Below, in pieces: positions 36,000 to 50,270 of a stretch of 64,000 bases of DNA; the first letter of the stretch is position 1, and every line of letters starts with the position of its first letter. This stretch comes from Anoplolepis gracilipes. Lineage: Eukaryota; Arthropoda; Insecta; Hymenoptera; Formicidae. The stretch is taken from the NCBI RefSeq assembly GCF_047496725.1, contig NC_132970.1, forward strand, positions 404,501-468,500, in the 5' to 3' direction. The position numbers and the translations under genes were made by a program. Under the pieces are notes generated by a model. The model saw only the letters and a list, made by a program, of their open reading frames with translations, did not search any database and was not told the origin of the DNA.

Positions 36000-36321
36000 T
36001 GTAAGATGGCATTCCTTCTTTTCAATTTTTAAAATTTTTGCCAAGCGGATGCCTCCATTATGCCTCCACGTGGTGCATCTTGAGTTACGTCAAAATAGTC
36101 CGAAATAAAGTAATTTGTGTTAAAACACTATGAAATAAATTATAAATATTATGATTATTAAAGATAAATTACAATGTTTTTAACATAAAAGTGGCTACAA
36201 CGCAGAATCGACTTATTTCCGGACCTATGTTTATACATATAGTTTTTTTTTTTTCCTCCTTTTTGCATCCCGAGAATCACTTCTCAAAGTATTGTAGGCG
36301 ATTTTCCGGATATCCTGTATA
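36000..36321. mobile_element. Half copy of the 14513 MITE family, opposite orientation
   Basis: Read on the minus strand from 36321, the sequence follows the left arm and centre of the element at 14513. It runs TATACAGGATATCCGGAAAA, AATACTTTG, GAAGTGATT, TCCGGAAATAAGTC and TGTAGCCACTTTTATGTTAA, and then the centre CACCACGTGGAGGCATAATG. The second arm seen at 14513-15024 is missing, so this copy is truncated or derives from a single-arm relative. Confidence 0.75.
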
Positions 36322-39300
36322 TATTATACATGTAATAGAATCGGAAGAGCATTTGCTGGATATATTGTCGCCGCAATGATGATCCGGCAATTTTTTTAGG
36401 ACTACTGATACACACCCGCGTATCCCACGCTGCGTGACACATTTTTTTTTTTTTCATCGAGACCTTTTTTTCTGCGATCTGCCGCGCACCGGTTGGCCGT
36501 CGCGTTAAGCTTCCCGCATATTTATCCGCGGACCTTTTTATATCGAGTAGCTCACCGGCAGCCTGCGCTTCCCACGGCGCGGTTAATGAAAAACTAACAT
36601 CCCGCGAGGATAAGGTGATACGGAATAAACGTGCTAAAAGCTTGTCTTTCGTCTCTTCGTCTCTCGCGTAGAGAGACGGGGAACGGGGCGCACCTCTTTA
36701 TGCACTGGCGCTAATCTCGTCGTATGTGCGACTACAACGACACCCACACATATACGCACACGCACACGCACACACACACCTACCGTCGTATTCTTTTTAG
36801 TTAGAATTTACGCGGGCAAATTATGAGAAGTCCGGGTTGCCCGCCTCCCTTCATTCGCTTACTTGTCGCTTGTGTAATTATTATTTCAGTAGGAAAGGCA
36901 CGACGTGCCTTGCCGTTGACGTTGACGTTGCAATTAAACGTATATTATTGCTGTAAACAGGACGGCAAACGAGCGCGCGCGGCCGTTTTCGTAATTTATG
37001 ACGCCTGACTGCCCTCTTCCCCCGGGGAATCTTTAAGCGATAAACGGTGGCGCGCGGCAAAGACATAACTCTAATTAAACGACAACGGTAAACGAACGAC
37101 GAGGAGTTCGACGAAGAGCACGGTAGTGTCGCCGAAGAATGCGGGTCGAGGATGGAAATTTTACGCACGACGTGATACGGCAAACAAAAAGATACGCCGG
37201 ATTATATTACGGCAGAACGTTTCTCGTCCCCTACAAAGACCCACATTGCTCGGCCTATATGTGTATTCGCGAAAACATCAAGAGTGCAAAGAGTTACGGG
37301 TATCATATTTGCTGGCTAACAATATGTTGTTCCTAACGATTTCCACAAAAGCTGCGCGTCGGAAAAAAAAAAACAGAATAACTAAAACAGTAACACGCTT
37401 ATATAGCATTAATTGCCCGGCGTTTATCCCAGGCTACACTGACAGTTTGCGCGTCCCAACACGTGACATTTTTTACAAGCGCGGAAAAACCGTGAGAATT
37501 AAAACGATAATCGAAAGGTAAAGAAAGCTGGTGAAAGAACTCTGACATTTAAACGCGCTTTCGGTGCAGAAATAATTTTTCTTATTGAACTTTATGCTTT
37601 TAGTTTTATGCTGTTTATAGTTTTGTTTGAGTTGTAATATCTCAACTTATGTAAATTGGTTCTCTGTCTTTAAAGACAGGGCTAAAGAGAAAATAGAAGA
37701 ATCAATCAAACTTTAGTCAACTTTAATTAATGTTTGTGGCAACGGTATATATACATAAGTAATAGAGATGGCGATGAATTATTCAACACTTGTCTGGGTT
37801 GCTGTAAAAGTTGTTTAGTTTATATCCGTTTTTACGAACACAGAACAGAGATCGCTCCAGATGCCGCTCGACATGAATACTCGCCGAAGCTAAAATAAAA
37901 AGTTAATATACTGTCTATCCGCGTTACTTTGTCATGTGAAAGCTTCTGATACCGGCGGTAGCAGTGGTAATTGAGGAACGTCGAACACCTGGTTCTCGCT
38001 TTCACCCTATTCGATGACGAGGCAACCGCATGAAGAAGCGTGAATGTGAGGCTGAATTTTCTAACATTTGTGTAATAACACTCGCGCGATTTCGTCGCTG
38101 CGTTAAATCAAGTATATCTTTTGTAAAAGTGTCGCGTCATTTATTAATAGCTAATACTAAATATATATACAATATACTGAGACTCACATATCAACTCTAT
38201 AAAAATTTACCCCACGATCCAAACAGATTCTATATTTTTTTCATTTTGCTAGTATTGTGGAGGCTACGGAAAATGAAATATTTATACTTTAGCGCGAAAA
38301 TTATGGTCTCTTCTTTTTAATATTTAATTATTATCTACTTTTAAAAAAATTTCAAAAATTTTAATAAAATATGCAAAGAGTCTGTTTGGTTAATGGAAAA
38401 AAAAAAAATCCTAAGAGGAGCTGGAGGCAATTAAACATGTGGGGTCCATTTGGAAGCCCTAGTGAGCGCTTTGATTGTATCACGGGGTGGATGGATATTT
38501 AGGGTTAACAAAGGGTTCCCTTTTGGTTTAGAAACCCTTTGGCTTTGTACTCTGCGGACTCGTAATACTGAATTAATCTTCACGATTGCACTCTATTGTC
38601 TTATCTTTGCGGAACGATATCGAACGCGAAATGTTGATTTCCAGCCAAGATCACCGTTGTTTCCGGAAATTTGCTAATATCGTCGGCACAAATGGCATAT
38701 TTTTTCTATGATATTTATTATACATGATGCTTGGAAAAATGCAAAGCTATACAATTTGCAAAATGTCTATCGCGGCACTCTAGTAATTATACGTTGAATA
38801 TATATTCTTGAGAAATTTTTACTAACGACAACATACATTGTATAAGTAATGTAAAAGTTTCATTAACAAGATATTATAATTAGCTATTAGAAATATTTAA
38901 TAACTTGAATAAAATTAAGAAAAATGTAAAAATTGATAAGATATACATTAAATTAATCAAAAAATTAAATATTTTTCCATTTCTATTATTCTTATTTCAA
39001 AATTACGATTGATATAAACGAGATTCAATTTATATAAATTGATAAAAAGTATTCTTAAAATTATAATGACACGTGTCTGTTATGAATTTTATATCGTGCA
39101 AAACGGCTTTAAGACAACGATCTTATAGGCCTAGAAAATAATTTTACAACCGCTACGGACAAAAGATACGATATTCTCTACACGTATCTCGATACAGGCG
39201 TGCTTTTATTTGACAAGAAATCTATATATGTGCGCGCACGCGTATGCACACTACAAATTTTCATTGTCTACCAGAGATATTCTTTGATTGGACTGTGACG

Positions 39301-39555
39301 ATGGGGGACTGATTACGATCTCACTAGTCTGGTGATGGATGAACGAAAGAAAAGAGATTCGACAAAGACTTTGAGTCGTCGTCATAAAAGCGGAAAACAA
39401 TTACATATCTTGCATGTGTGTTTATGAAAAATAGTGAATAGAATATTGCGAATAATTTTTACGAGCAAGAATTATGTTAGTGAGAAAGGATGAAAGATAG
39501 ATAAATTTTTTCATCGAAAAGTACAAAATAGAAATACGCAAAAATAATTTAAGAG
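36322..39555. other. Noncoding stretch with CpG-rich segments
   Basis: Between 36470 and 37560 the composition is balanced, with hairpin GTCTCTC-GCGTA-GAGAGAC (about 36657-36675) and a CA-rich tract at 36741-36780. Open frames near 37126-37521 contain no recognisable motif. The sequence from 38700 on is AT-rich and featureless. Confidence 0.5.
36741..36780. repeat. (CA)n imperfect microsatellite
   Basis: CACACA units interrupted by TATACG and CG. Confidence 0.85.
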
Positions 39556-40250
39556 GGATAAACACTGACGGCCATAAAAATTAATTTCTTTTTTTATATT
39601 TTCTTAAAATATAATATGTGCAGAATAACCTCCTAAAATATTACGTTAAAATTTGTAAAAATAATAAAATTACGTTTATGTTGCGCGCCGTATGGGGCTC
39701 CCCGACAGGTATGACATTTTTACAACTGGCCCCACACTTTTTCCAGCCAATTTAAATTTAAATGGTTTTAAATTTTCACAAAATATTTTTAAATCTAATA
39801 TTTTCAGTTAAGTGTATGGATTTTTTTTTACAATTAAAATTTCTCTTTAAAAAATGCCAAAAAAAAAAAAACGGTACCCTTTGGAACGATTTTCGAACTT
39901 TTTTTTTAAACGTACGCCATTTGGCGAATAATTAAAATATTAAAATTTCCGTACGCTTAATTGAAACTACTTTTATATAGGTACTTCAAAAAAAATTTTA
40001 GGTTTTTTGATTTCAGATGACTTTAAAAGACTCCAGGTTATGACTTTAAAAGGGCCGATGCTCATGCAGAGCCTACTACACATTTCATACTAAAGTAAAA
40101 AATGTATTTAACTAAATAAAAAAATATTTTTCAACAGTTCAAAAAATAACTAATTCAATGCAAAAGCATTTATTTATCTACCTGCTTTATGAACACTACA
40201 AAAAATTCGCAAAAAAGAGTTATTTTTTTGGCCGTTACAGTGTTTATTCT
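39556..40250. mobile_element. Candidate MITE with GGGATAAACACTG termini
   Basis: The left end GGATAAACACTG-ACGGCCATAAAAA and the right end TTTTTTTGGCCGTTACAGTGTTTATTC are inverted repeats of about 35 bp, differing by a two-base gap. The 600 bp interior is AT-rich with no ORF and no long inverted arms. Confidence 0.6.
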
Positions 40251-40341
40251 CTTTAATTTTTTAAATCAATGAGCTTTACAATAAGCGCTAACAATAAGAG
40301 TTTGAATAGATGCAATTTGATTTTGCAATACACATTATGAT

Positions 40342-40449
40342 GCAGTTATTTAATGTTTTAAATAAAATCCAATTATTGCAGTTGTTTAATGTTTGAAATA
40401 ACATCCAATTATTGCAGTTATTTAATATTTTAAATAAAATCCAATTATT
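40342..40449 (+). repeat. Three tandem 36 bp units
   Basis: Units start at 40342, 40378 and 40414 with GCAGTTRTTTAATRTTTKAA and end in ATCCAATTATT. Divergence between units is a few bases. Confidence 0.9.
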
Positions 40450-43400
40450 TAAGCTGCGTATTGTAGATTATGTTCATATATGTAAAAGTTAACTAAATGA
40501 ACAAAAATGTCGAGGAGAAAGGATGTAAGATTGACAAAATTTATATATCGTACAATGTAAAATTTACATTAAATATATTTTATAATACGTGCATCAATTA
40601 TAAATGTCAACTAGTCACTTAATTAATCGTCTGCAAAAGATTAATGCCGGACTTGTAATGTGTATAGGTGTCACCTCTGTGGAAATAACTCGTCTTTTAT
40701 TCTCCAATAGAATGCGTCGTTAAAAGGATTAAGGACTTGTGAAAAAAAATGCGTAACGAAATGATCCGTGTGTAATGCGTTTACTCGTTGTAACAGTAAA
40801 GCGCTAAGCGATGTACTGTTAAGGCAACATTATGCAAAACACTGGAGAATGCTAATGTCCTCCCCGGTATAAGGATCATAGATGCCAGTGACACGCATCC
40901 GTAACCATATATGCGTGAAAGGGGGTTCTTCTGTATATTCCTGCAAGAGCGGCATCAAGAATGGTACAGTCGCAGCCAGTACAATAGTATTAGGAATAGG
41001 AATAGATGCGATATGTAAATGTTATCGGCAAATTTATTCGTCGAGTTATTAATCGATTGCAACATTCAATTTCGATGAAATTAAAAAAAAAAAAAAAAAA
41101 TCAAATTATTTAGATATGCATTAGAATTCAGAATTTTTTTCTTTTATAAAAATGCTGAATTTTTAATTGTATCGATAAAGCGCACTCGTTCTGTCGCAAA
41201 CTTTTGCAATATCGGATTCATTACTTTCTAATTCTATATATGTTTGAATATGTATTTGCACGCGCGCGCGAGTTTAATCGCACGAAGAGAATATCTATTC
41301 CATTATTTGCACCTTTTAGATTGAAACACACGTTACGCTTATTTTTTTTTTTTTTTTTTTTGTTTGAAGCTTGCCAATTTTTGTTCGTGCTGATTCCGTT
41401 TTTTTTGAAATCAACTATTTTAAAACGATTATTAATCATTATCGTTTGGATAATTCGCACCAGATGAAACTTCCATCGAGGACTGTACGATGCAGGATTC
41501 TCCACGGATTGCCTGTGCGCGACAGCTGAGCTCTGCTTCGGTCATGGTTCGCTCCATTTCAAACTCTTTTTGACCCCCGCCTCCCCCGCGAGTCCTCCTC
41601 CTGGAAAAGCCCGAAGCATACACGACATGCTCAAACGAATGGGCTCCCACGGGAACGTGGTTTATTGCGTTCAAATCGCGGGTGAGGGTTTTGTGATTTA
41701 AACAAACGGCGCGACCGATGAATGGTCTTAAAGTCGAAGAGTTTACCTGGCGTTGCCGAATTTCACGAACGTCTGACACGAGGAAAGCAAAGTATGGCAG
41801 CCACAGAATTAGACGAACGGGAGAAGCTCGCGAGGCCCCCCCCCCCCTCCTCGCCCCCGGGAGGGCGGCGGCGGCGGGAATCTCGTGTGAAATAACGGTG
41901 CCTCGAAGGGGGATGAAGGGAGAGACGTAATCTTTCTAGTTTTGCGCAAAGTTTCGCGAACGGTATGGATCGGGAAATATTTAACGTTGATTCTTAATTC
42001 ATGTAACCCTCGACGATGGCGGGAATCGCATCGCGCATATCCGCGTCTACGTACGCTAACGCTCGTAGAACTTGAAAACGCGTTTCCATATTTGTGATAT
42101 ATCGTATGGTGCAATAAATATAAATGTGTAAAATTCGACTCGATGCTATACCTTCCAATAATCGGACTTTCTACCATGAAATGCGCGTGGAACCGATCGC
42201 ATCCTGTTGCTTTTAACGGATTAAATGCGATACGGGATATATGTACATGCTACCTTCTACTATATTAAATTTGAATGAGAAGCTTTGACAAGAGAGTTGA
42301 ACTAATTATTAACAAAAATTTCAAATGATTGTAATTGTGGTAATGTTTGACACAATTAAAAATTAAATGTCGTTAAACTTAACAGAAATTGAACCTTAAT
42401 TAAAATGTTTTCACGTAATAAGAGTGCCAATTTTCAATTGACACAAAATTTAATAATTTAACAATGTTTCTTCTCGGTTTATAATATTGTACAGTTGTTA
42501 GGCAATTATTTTTATACACGTGCGCGCGCGATTCTCGGAATTTAAATTTTCTCGCAAGCTTCTTATAAAATATTTTCTTTTTTTCTTTTTTGTTATATAT
42601 GTGACGCTATTGCGTATAATACTATTATAGATACAATTACGTGCTAACACGACTGTTAATGAATGCAAACGGCAGCGATCAATGCCGCGCCGACGCGTCA
42701 GGACCAAAACCTAATCACGCACGTTCGCGGAATTACATTCGGCTTACAGACAACTGCGTTAAATGGAAATTGCAGGCTACCGAAACTAGCAATCGCGATT
42801 GGACCATTGTTTCGATTGCGTATAGGCATTTTGGATAACTGTTCTCACCGCTCGGTGAATGGTGAGGCGGGGATGCGTCATGATTCGCCGTTTATGCGGT
42901 CGAGGATATTTCTGGACCGCGTGATACCGAAATAGGTTTCGCATTTCTGTCGATTAAATTATTTAAATATCATCGAAATTAAAACGAAAGAAGTAAGGCA
43001 TCATCGAAACATATATCGCGATATATTTTTGTCGTGCCGGCAAAAACAGCAGGACAGCAGGTGTTCGTTAACAGCCGTTTATTCGACGGATGCTTAGATT
43101 TACGAGTCGGCGTCCGTATTTACGAATCGTTCATAAATCATGAAAATGAAATCGGTCGAATCTATCTTTCGGACGTTTTACGAACGACATGTGCATTTTG
43201 TGTAACGCGCCCGAGCATCGAACTCGTTACAGCTTTCTGTTGCGCGTAACGAGATTTATGGTACATGGAGTCAAAAAATTATCATTAATTTTTTGCCAGT
43301 GATTTTATCAGTGAGAACGTATCGCGAGATTTTTCATGTTACTTTATTGCACGGGCAAAATTTCTCTTTAAATTAAAAAAGAAAAGAATTGATAGATATG

Positions 43401-44704
43401 CTTTCGTTTAATATTATTTTTATGTTTACGGCAGGGTGTACTTACATACACATCAGAAAAAAGTAAGTGTCAAAATAAAACTTATATATTCATATAAACG
43501 AATCATTGTTTTATATATAGGTAACAATTTATAATTTTCTTAGAAGAATTTAAAAATCTCAAACTTCAACAATATAGCCGTATAGTCTTATAGTCATTAC
43601 ACTCACCGAAAAGATTTCTCGATTTAATGCTATTACTCTTCAATCTATCATAAACTATATCGATATAGTGACGATATAGTGAAGAAATAATATTTTAATC
43701 TTGTTGGAAAATTATTAAATCTAGAATAAAATGAGCTTGGTGCTATCTCGTGCTAATTTTTAGTAAGATGTCGCTTGGTGGCGCCAACTATTGTGGCGCT
43801 AACATCAAGCAAGTTATTCTAAATGCAAGAATATTGTATAAACTTAGATTTGTACATGTTACTCTTGTCTTAAAAATAGTAAGACAGTCTTATTTAATTC
43901 GAGAGAATAGGAATAATTGATTTAATTTTAAAATTGTTTTATTTCTATACGATATGAGAATGTGACGATGACTAAACACATCAAGAATATTTTTCCGTCT
44001 CGTAATCAGAAATCCTTTTGGAGAGTGTGTAGTCTTATTTCTATTAGGCTATAATTGTCATTTCAATAATACAATAATTATTTTGACTCTAAGAAAACTA
44101 TAATCTTCAATTTGAACATGTGTTATTTTCTATCCAACATTTTTTCTTTTCCATTATAAAAAAAATTATTCTTAAATAACAAGAATATATTTTACTTGGT
44201 TGAATTATATAAAATGTCTTCATTCAAGTGAATTTTCTTTATTTAAAGCAATATATAATCTCATTTCAGGATTTTGAAACTAAAGATATTGTTAAAACAA
44301 GAATATCCTTTTGTCGGTATAGTAAAACATATTTAGTCAATTTTACAGAACTTTATGAAACTTTTCTCTCTCTTGGCGCGAGATTGTTGGAAGAGAGACA
44401 AATACACAGGCGCGAGCTCATTGATTCGTTAAAAGCCGGTCGATTTACCTTCAGTGCTAGATTAATTCTCACGTTGGGGCGTTGACATCAGTATGGCGGA
44501 GCGCGCAAAGATCGCTGAGCAGATTCTGGCATCGGTTAGGTTCGTTGACAAATTGTCCATTGTATCGTTCTGCGGTGCGCGACGATTGGGACCATGCGTG
44601 TTAGTTCGCGTTTACACGCGAAATTCCGGATGCGACTAACTCGTCGAAACACAAAAGCGCCACATTGCCAACAGAATCGTATTAGGCTGGTTTAGAGACA
44701 TGGG

Positions 44705-44707
<3 letters not shown>
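40450..44707. other. Noncoding stretch
   Basis: No gene was recognised. Poly(A) or poly(T) runs lie near 41081-41100 and 41341-41360, and a C run lies in the GC-rich patch 41560-41930 (about 41837-41847). The part at 43400-44470 is AT-rich. The GC-rich patches at 41460-42180 and 42640-43250 are open in several frames on both strands without domain content. Confidence 0.5.

Positions 44708-44738
<31 letters not shown>
44708..44738. repeat. (GA)n microsatellite
   Basis: Pure GA dinucleotide. Confidence 0.95.
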
Positions 44739-47700
44739 CTCGCCGATACAGGATGCCGCGAACAGATAGGCCGATAAGCTTCTGCGATTGTGGTTCCATA
44801 TAAATCAACTTCGTAATGTACATGGAAATTAATAACGACGTTTTCATTTGCGGAACCGTGTTTATAAAAGATTTTTTATTCAACAATTTTTTTTTCCCCC
44901 GTATATATTCCGGATATTTTTGCTCGTTTGTTAAACACGATTGCCGTTAAAAAATTCTGTCAATATCTATCCACAGTTAACGATAATACCATATATACTA
45001 TCATTGGCTTGTGTGCGACGATGAATAATAAATTTTAATCTTCTACGCTTTTGTTTTTACATTATATACCCCAGTGACATTTTGGCTCTCAATGATCGTA
45101 AATAACTTAGATGAAAGTTACAGCTAATATGACAACTTTGTCACAAGTAGCTTTTTCGAATAGTATGGCAAAATTTACAAATTCAATTTTAATTCTATCA
45201 AAATTGAGATCAAAATTCAAATAAAACGATGCTTTACGATGTTTCTTTGGTGTTTGCTTTATTTTAACAAGAGGTAAATACTCGCAGTGCAAATATACAT
45301 ATATATCAAAATTTTATATTTATAATTAGTTTTTACACAAATTACGTTATAACAAACTCTACTTTTTGTACTCTCGTCCATATTTTTAAAATAGTAATTT
45401 ATTTAACTTGTTAAACTTTCTCTTTCTCTTTTTTAAATTTAATTAGAATTATTAATTAGAATCAATTAAATTTATTTAATTCGAAAACTATCTCCTTATA
45501 TATAAAAAATCGTTTCGTATCTCTTAACCGAAAGATCTCGTCGGTCAATACGATACATATCATTGCCGTTTCAGTCACCGACAGAGAATCACGTATATAT
45601 ATATATACACGTTTCCGTTTACCCGGATGGAAATTAGGTAATTTTTTCTTCAAAGCTCTGCTTTTATCTTAATTAAATGTCATTACGCGAGCGCGTAACT
45701 ACTGAACCACTGGCGGTGGTCTCGCGAACGCCGCGTTACTTTTTTTTTTCCACCCACACTCTGAAGTCACATTGCTATTTCGTTGACCTCGTCCAGGGGG
45801 TTACGCTAGAAACTTCGTGCACACTGCGTGGCAGTAGCCGGTAGAGCAGTAGCTGCTTTAGTGGAGATCTTTTTGTCGTAAAATTATTTACGTAACACTC
45901 GCGTGTACGTATGTTAATCGCGTTGCGCGTTAACCGGCGGTCGCCAAATTACGCGAAGAATTTTTATTAAATAGAGAAATGTCATTTTAATTGTAACAGA
46001 CATAATTTCAGCTAGGTCTGACAATTTTGTTTAATCCCTTACATTCTTACTTACGTGCTTATTTTGACGTTATGGACTTTTTGAACGGGTTGCTCTCTAG
46101 AGAGCCTATAATAAGAGTTGCGACAATCGAATCTGTCTTTTTATTAGTCTGAGATTTATGTTTCATTCGGTAGCTTTCGGATAGCTTGATAGATTTTCGG
46201 AAAATGAAAGAGGCAGATAGCTACAAAAGAGATGAGTTAATGAATATATACAAAGCTAAGTATAAATATTTATTACCCAACATATAGAAATAATATGTTA
46301 TAATTGAACATAAATTCAACATTATAAAAATAAGGAATAATTATTACATAATATTTAAAACAGAATAACATTTTGGGTAAAATTTTCATAAATCAAATAA
46401 AAAGAACAAAGTTAATTTAGTTAATTAATAAAATAAAGAAAATAAAGTTAATTTAAAAATAATTTTTTTTAATAATCAAATTTCTTAATAATAATATAAC
46501 AATTATTTAATACAGAAAAATTTTTTTCATGAACCATTCATCCTTCTAATACGAAAGATGTTTCTTATAAAGAATTATGCATGGCTATTGACTTACTATT
46601 GTAATGCAATCATGTGAGAAAGAAAACAAGTATTGTTATCTCTTTCTATCCGCCATTTTTCTTCCGGATTGTCGCAACTCTTATTATAAGATCTGTAGGT
46701 TACTCGGAAGGATTGCGATGGAGACAGTCTCGAACGAAAATTTCTTTGAAAGATTATTTTAATTTTGCAAACTCACTGGCATGTAACACTTGTCTCGCGG
46801 GGCACCAAAGTCAGGAATTGAAATTTACACCGTTATGAATCATGACCGCGGAAAATGCATGACTCACTTGGTGCGACGATAATGTACCGCCATCGTATTA
46901 GACACGAAAGGCGAACCTCAAAGGGTCTCCCCGTGAAACATACGGTACCGTACGGGCTCCCCGAAGTGCTAATACTCGTAGATATATATCAGCGTCTTCG
47001 CAATCGCTGACCTTTCGTAAATTTTGTCCTCGATTACGATGACGGTATACGCCTATCTCGCCGGAAAAATCGACCGTACCATCGTTCTTTTTTTCTTTTT
47101 TTTTTTTTTATAGTTCCGCCCGCTGTAAATAACTGTAAATAATCCAGCTGCCCCTGGGTCGGGTTGTGCGTTCGCACCCGACAAAAATTTCTACCTCATA
47201 GCATAAGGACGATTTGTCATATCAGTTCCGTCGCCACGTGGCGAAAAGCGAATAAAATGTGCAAGGAAACGGGAGAAGAGAGGCGAGAGGAAGGGAGAGA
47301 GGTTGTGAAGTTGATAACTCTTTTCTCTCGTCCTTGGTCCGTCGTCGTCCTTCTTACCTCTGTCGTCCCTTCTCTGCTTCGACATAAGAAGCCCGCCTCT
47401 TTCTCTTTGGCTTTAACGACTGTTTTCTTACTCCAGCGAACCAACTTTCGGCATCACTTTCGGCTGTCCGTCGCAGAATGCTCTCTTTATTCTTCCGTCG
47501 ACAACCCAGCGTGAAATGTCTTTCCCTTTAATGATTTACGTACTCAAACGTACGCGCATGTTGATGTTGTTGAATAGAAACGAATGCGAACGTGGAACAT
47601 CCCATATGATTTTTCTTACAAACTTTCTACGAGAAATTTTGTGTCTAGGAGAGTTACGTCATTTGTCACGAATTTTTCAAGTTTTAGCATTAAACCTTTT

Positions 47701-50270
47701 CGTATTCTGTTTTTCATTTGGGAGAGAAATATATGGTATGTACATATATACGATAGAATTATACTGTAAGTGCATTGTATAATTATAACTACATTGTAAA
47801 AATATATCGTATAATACTTTTATTTGAAGCTCTCTTATTTTACAAAAATTGCTATTGCTTCCTTTTACTAATTGTAAGAACATTTGCCTTATTTTTATTC
47901 CGTGACCCAATATTGCGTTCGCGATAGTATTAAGGACTTTTTAAACAAAAAAAATCTCTGCAGAACAGTGATAAAAAAGAAATATAGTTGCCATTTACAT
48001 CTTAGCGCAATCTTTTTAAATTTTTAGTTTTAGATTCTTACTAAAACTTTCGAATATTCTTTCTTGAAAAAATATTGCTTTCTCGCTGAGAGAGGGAACA
48101 TTAACACATTTCAAATTATATAATTTTTATTTCATATATTAATTCAATTTCCAAGAGACGGTTAATTTCATTTGAGCATATAAAGGGAAAATTGAAATGT
48201 AAATTCAATCGGATATCTCTGATTTGACTATTTCTATGCTAACCGAGTATACATAACGCAAGCGATACATAATTACAGGTACCTTAGGTATTTTAGGTGA
48301 TTTGCCGAATTCTCTGCTATTCATATGCATTTATGTATGTGATAGTATCGAGATCGTCCGATTATGCTAGCAGGAAGTTTCTTGTGGCGTATCCAAAGCG
48401 CAGCTTTCGCGCTACATTTTCCATTAATCATCTCTGCATGCGGCAGCGAGAAACACACTCGCATAATAAAGCTGCATGCATATGTAACGTCAAATATCCT
48501 TATACGTGTTCCAAATAATGTAATATACATATATATACATCAACTGTCACTTAATTAAACCTTTGTTGACATTTAAAATCCATATAAGAATATTTGATGT
48601 CACGTTGACAATAACGTTACATATAGCTTTATTCTTCGATTTCAGGGTTTCGCCCCGATATTTTTCTCGCCTACGTCTCGTTAGGGTTTATAAAAAAAAA
48701 ACAAAAAAAAAAAAAAAAAGAGGGTTTATAAAATTCTCGAGTATAGAGAATTGAATTATATCTTGATAAATACACCAAGTAAATTATGTGCCCTGTATAC
48801 ACTCATGAGTTTCGCAGAAAAATTCTTTTCTGCGATAATCAACGCCCAACCATCCGCGCTCATATCCGTCGCCCTGATTTCAATGTTTTAGCTTTATTCT
48901 GTTGGAGATCCCTAAGTAGCCTTCAACAAGTACATTTCGCAATTGACGAGTATCGAAAACGCTTGTGCTAGCGGTTTGGCGGATTCGGAGAAAACGGGAG
49001 AATTGTATGCATTTTGGAGAGATAAATCGCGAATATATACATAGACGCTAACACGACGAGTCGATTATACCGCGGTTCCGCGAGCACGACGGCACTGTAG
49101 CTTTCTGCGGTGATGCGTCCGGTTGCTACGATGCGGATATCGGATATCCGGCCGCTAACGTTCGATAGATTTGCAGGCGCTGCGGCGCTGTAAAGTGTCC
49201 GCCACTAATTAAACGTCGCCGCACGTTGCTCTCGCGACCCTCCCAGCCCCACCCCCCACCCCCCACCCCCCTTATACCAGCTTATACATATTTGCCGATG
49301 CATCCGCGCGGTGGTACGTTTTTCCGTTGGCGACCAGATGCTACTATTCATTCGCGTTGTTTTCGATTGTACGATAATGAGCGCGCGAATGATCGCCATG
49401 TGTAAGCTTATTTATCGCGTCCGCGCAAATTAATTGCTTTCATTGAAACGACACGAAATGTGTATATTTGCCTCCGCTTTGTATAAACTGTAACGAAAGG
49501 TATCGGAATATTATTAGACTGAGCATTTGTTGTATCGTTTTATTCTCTTTTTGGCGCGAGTTTCAGCGCGCGCTTGCTTGAATTTTATTATTTTTTTTAA
49601 CATCGACTGTATAACATCAATTCACTTTGTCGTAATTTTCTTCGTCAATATTGTTCATACAACACGCGAGGAGTTGAATGAAGTTTCTCGTGCTTTTAAT
49701 TGCTCCCTCGTCGCAAACGTAAGCAAGGAGGCTAGATGGGAGAACACGGACGTGGCCGACGACTTTTCCTCTAAATCAAAGGACGGAACAACACTAGCTG
49801 TGGCCGAGTTAATGCAGTTTCCGTTTCGATCTTCGATACTCGCACCACTTTGTGCAAAGATTAAGAAAGCGCTTGCGTGGAAAGCGAAATGTTGGGATAG
49901 AGGAGGAAACGATAAGGGAGAGAGAGAGAGAGAGATAAAGAGACAGAGATCAGAGTAAGGAGAAGCAAAAGCAGGCAGAGGGTGCTCGTTTACGCCGAAA
50001 TCCAAAAGCGATCGGTGCAATAAGCGAAACAATAGTGCTTACGAACACGCCAACTTGGCCCCTGCAACTTCCTCTCGTCCCCTCCTGCCGTTCTCTCGAA
50101 GCACTATCACGGCGGCTCGGCTTCCTTATCTACCCCGGGAGTTATTTAAACTCTCGTATCTCTGCCAGTCCCATCCCCTCGCAATTCCGTCCTCCTTCTC
50201 CTTCCGCTCTCTCGGTGTTCGACTCGTTTCTGTGAGCACGGTTAGAACACGACGCTCGTTAGTCGCGAAC
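44739..50270. other. Noncoding stretch with CpG-rich patches
   Basis: AT-rich from 44870 to 46840, then alternating. GC-balanced patches at 46840-47520, 48830-49420 and 49690-50270 carry no recognisable protein frame. The longest (49527-49958, 143 codons) ends in a low-complexity GERERE tail from a GA tract. A C4-6A repeat lies at 49247-49271. Confidence 0.5.
49247..49271 (-). repeat. Four C-runs separated by single A (minus-strand G-quadruplex motif)
   Basis: Runs of 4, 6, 6 and 6 C are separated by single A, so the minus strand has four G-runs with one-base loops, a classic quadruplex pattern. Confidence 0.8.

Noticed and set aside
36000..36120. Inverted centre of the half-copy MITE relative to its arm
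   Set aside because: Reading the whole copy on the minus strand makes arm and centre colinear with the left half of the 14513 element, so there is no internal inversion.
37126..37521. 131-codon frame on the + strand
   Set aside because: Basic, low-information composition with no conserved motif; overlaps other frames.
49527..49958. 143-codon frame on the + strand
   Set aside because: It ends in a low-complexity tail encoded by a GA tract. The hydrophobic start comes from T-rich DNA. No family signature.
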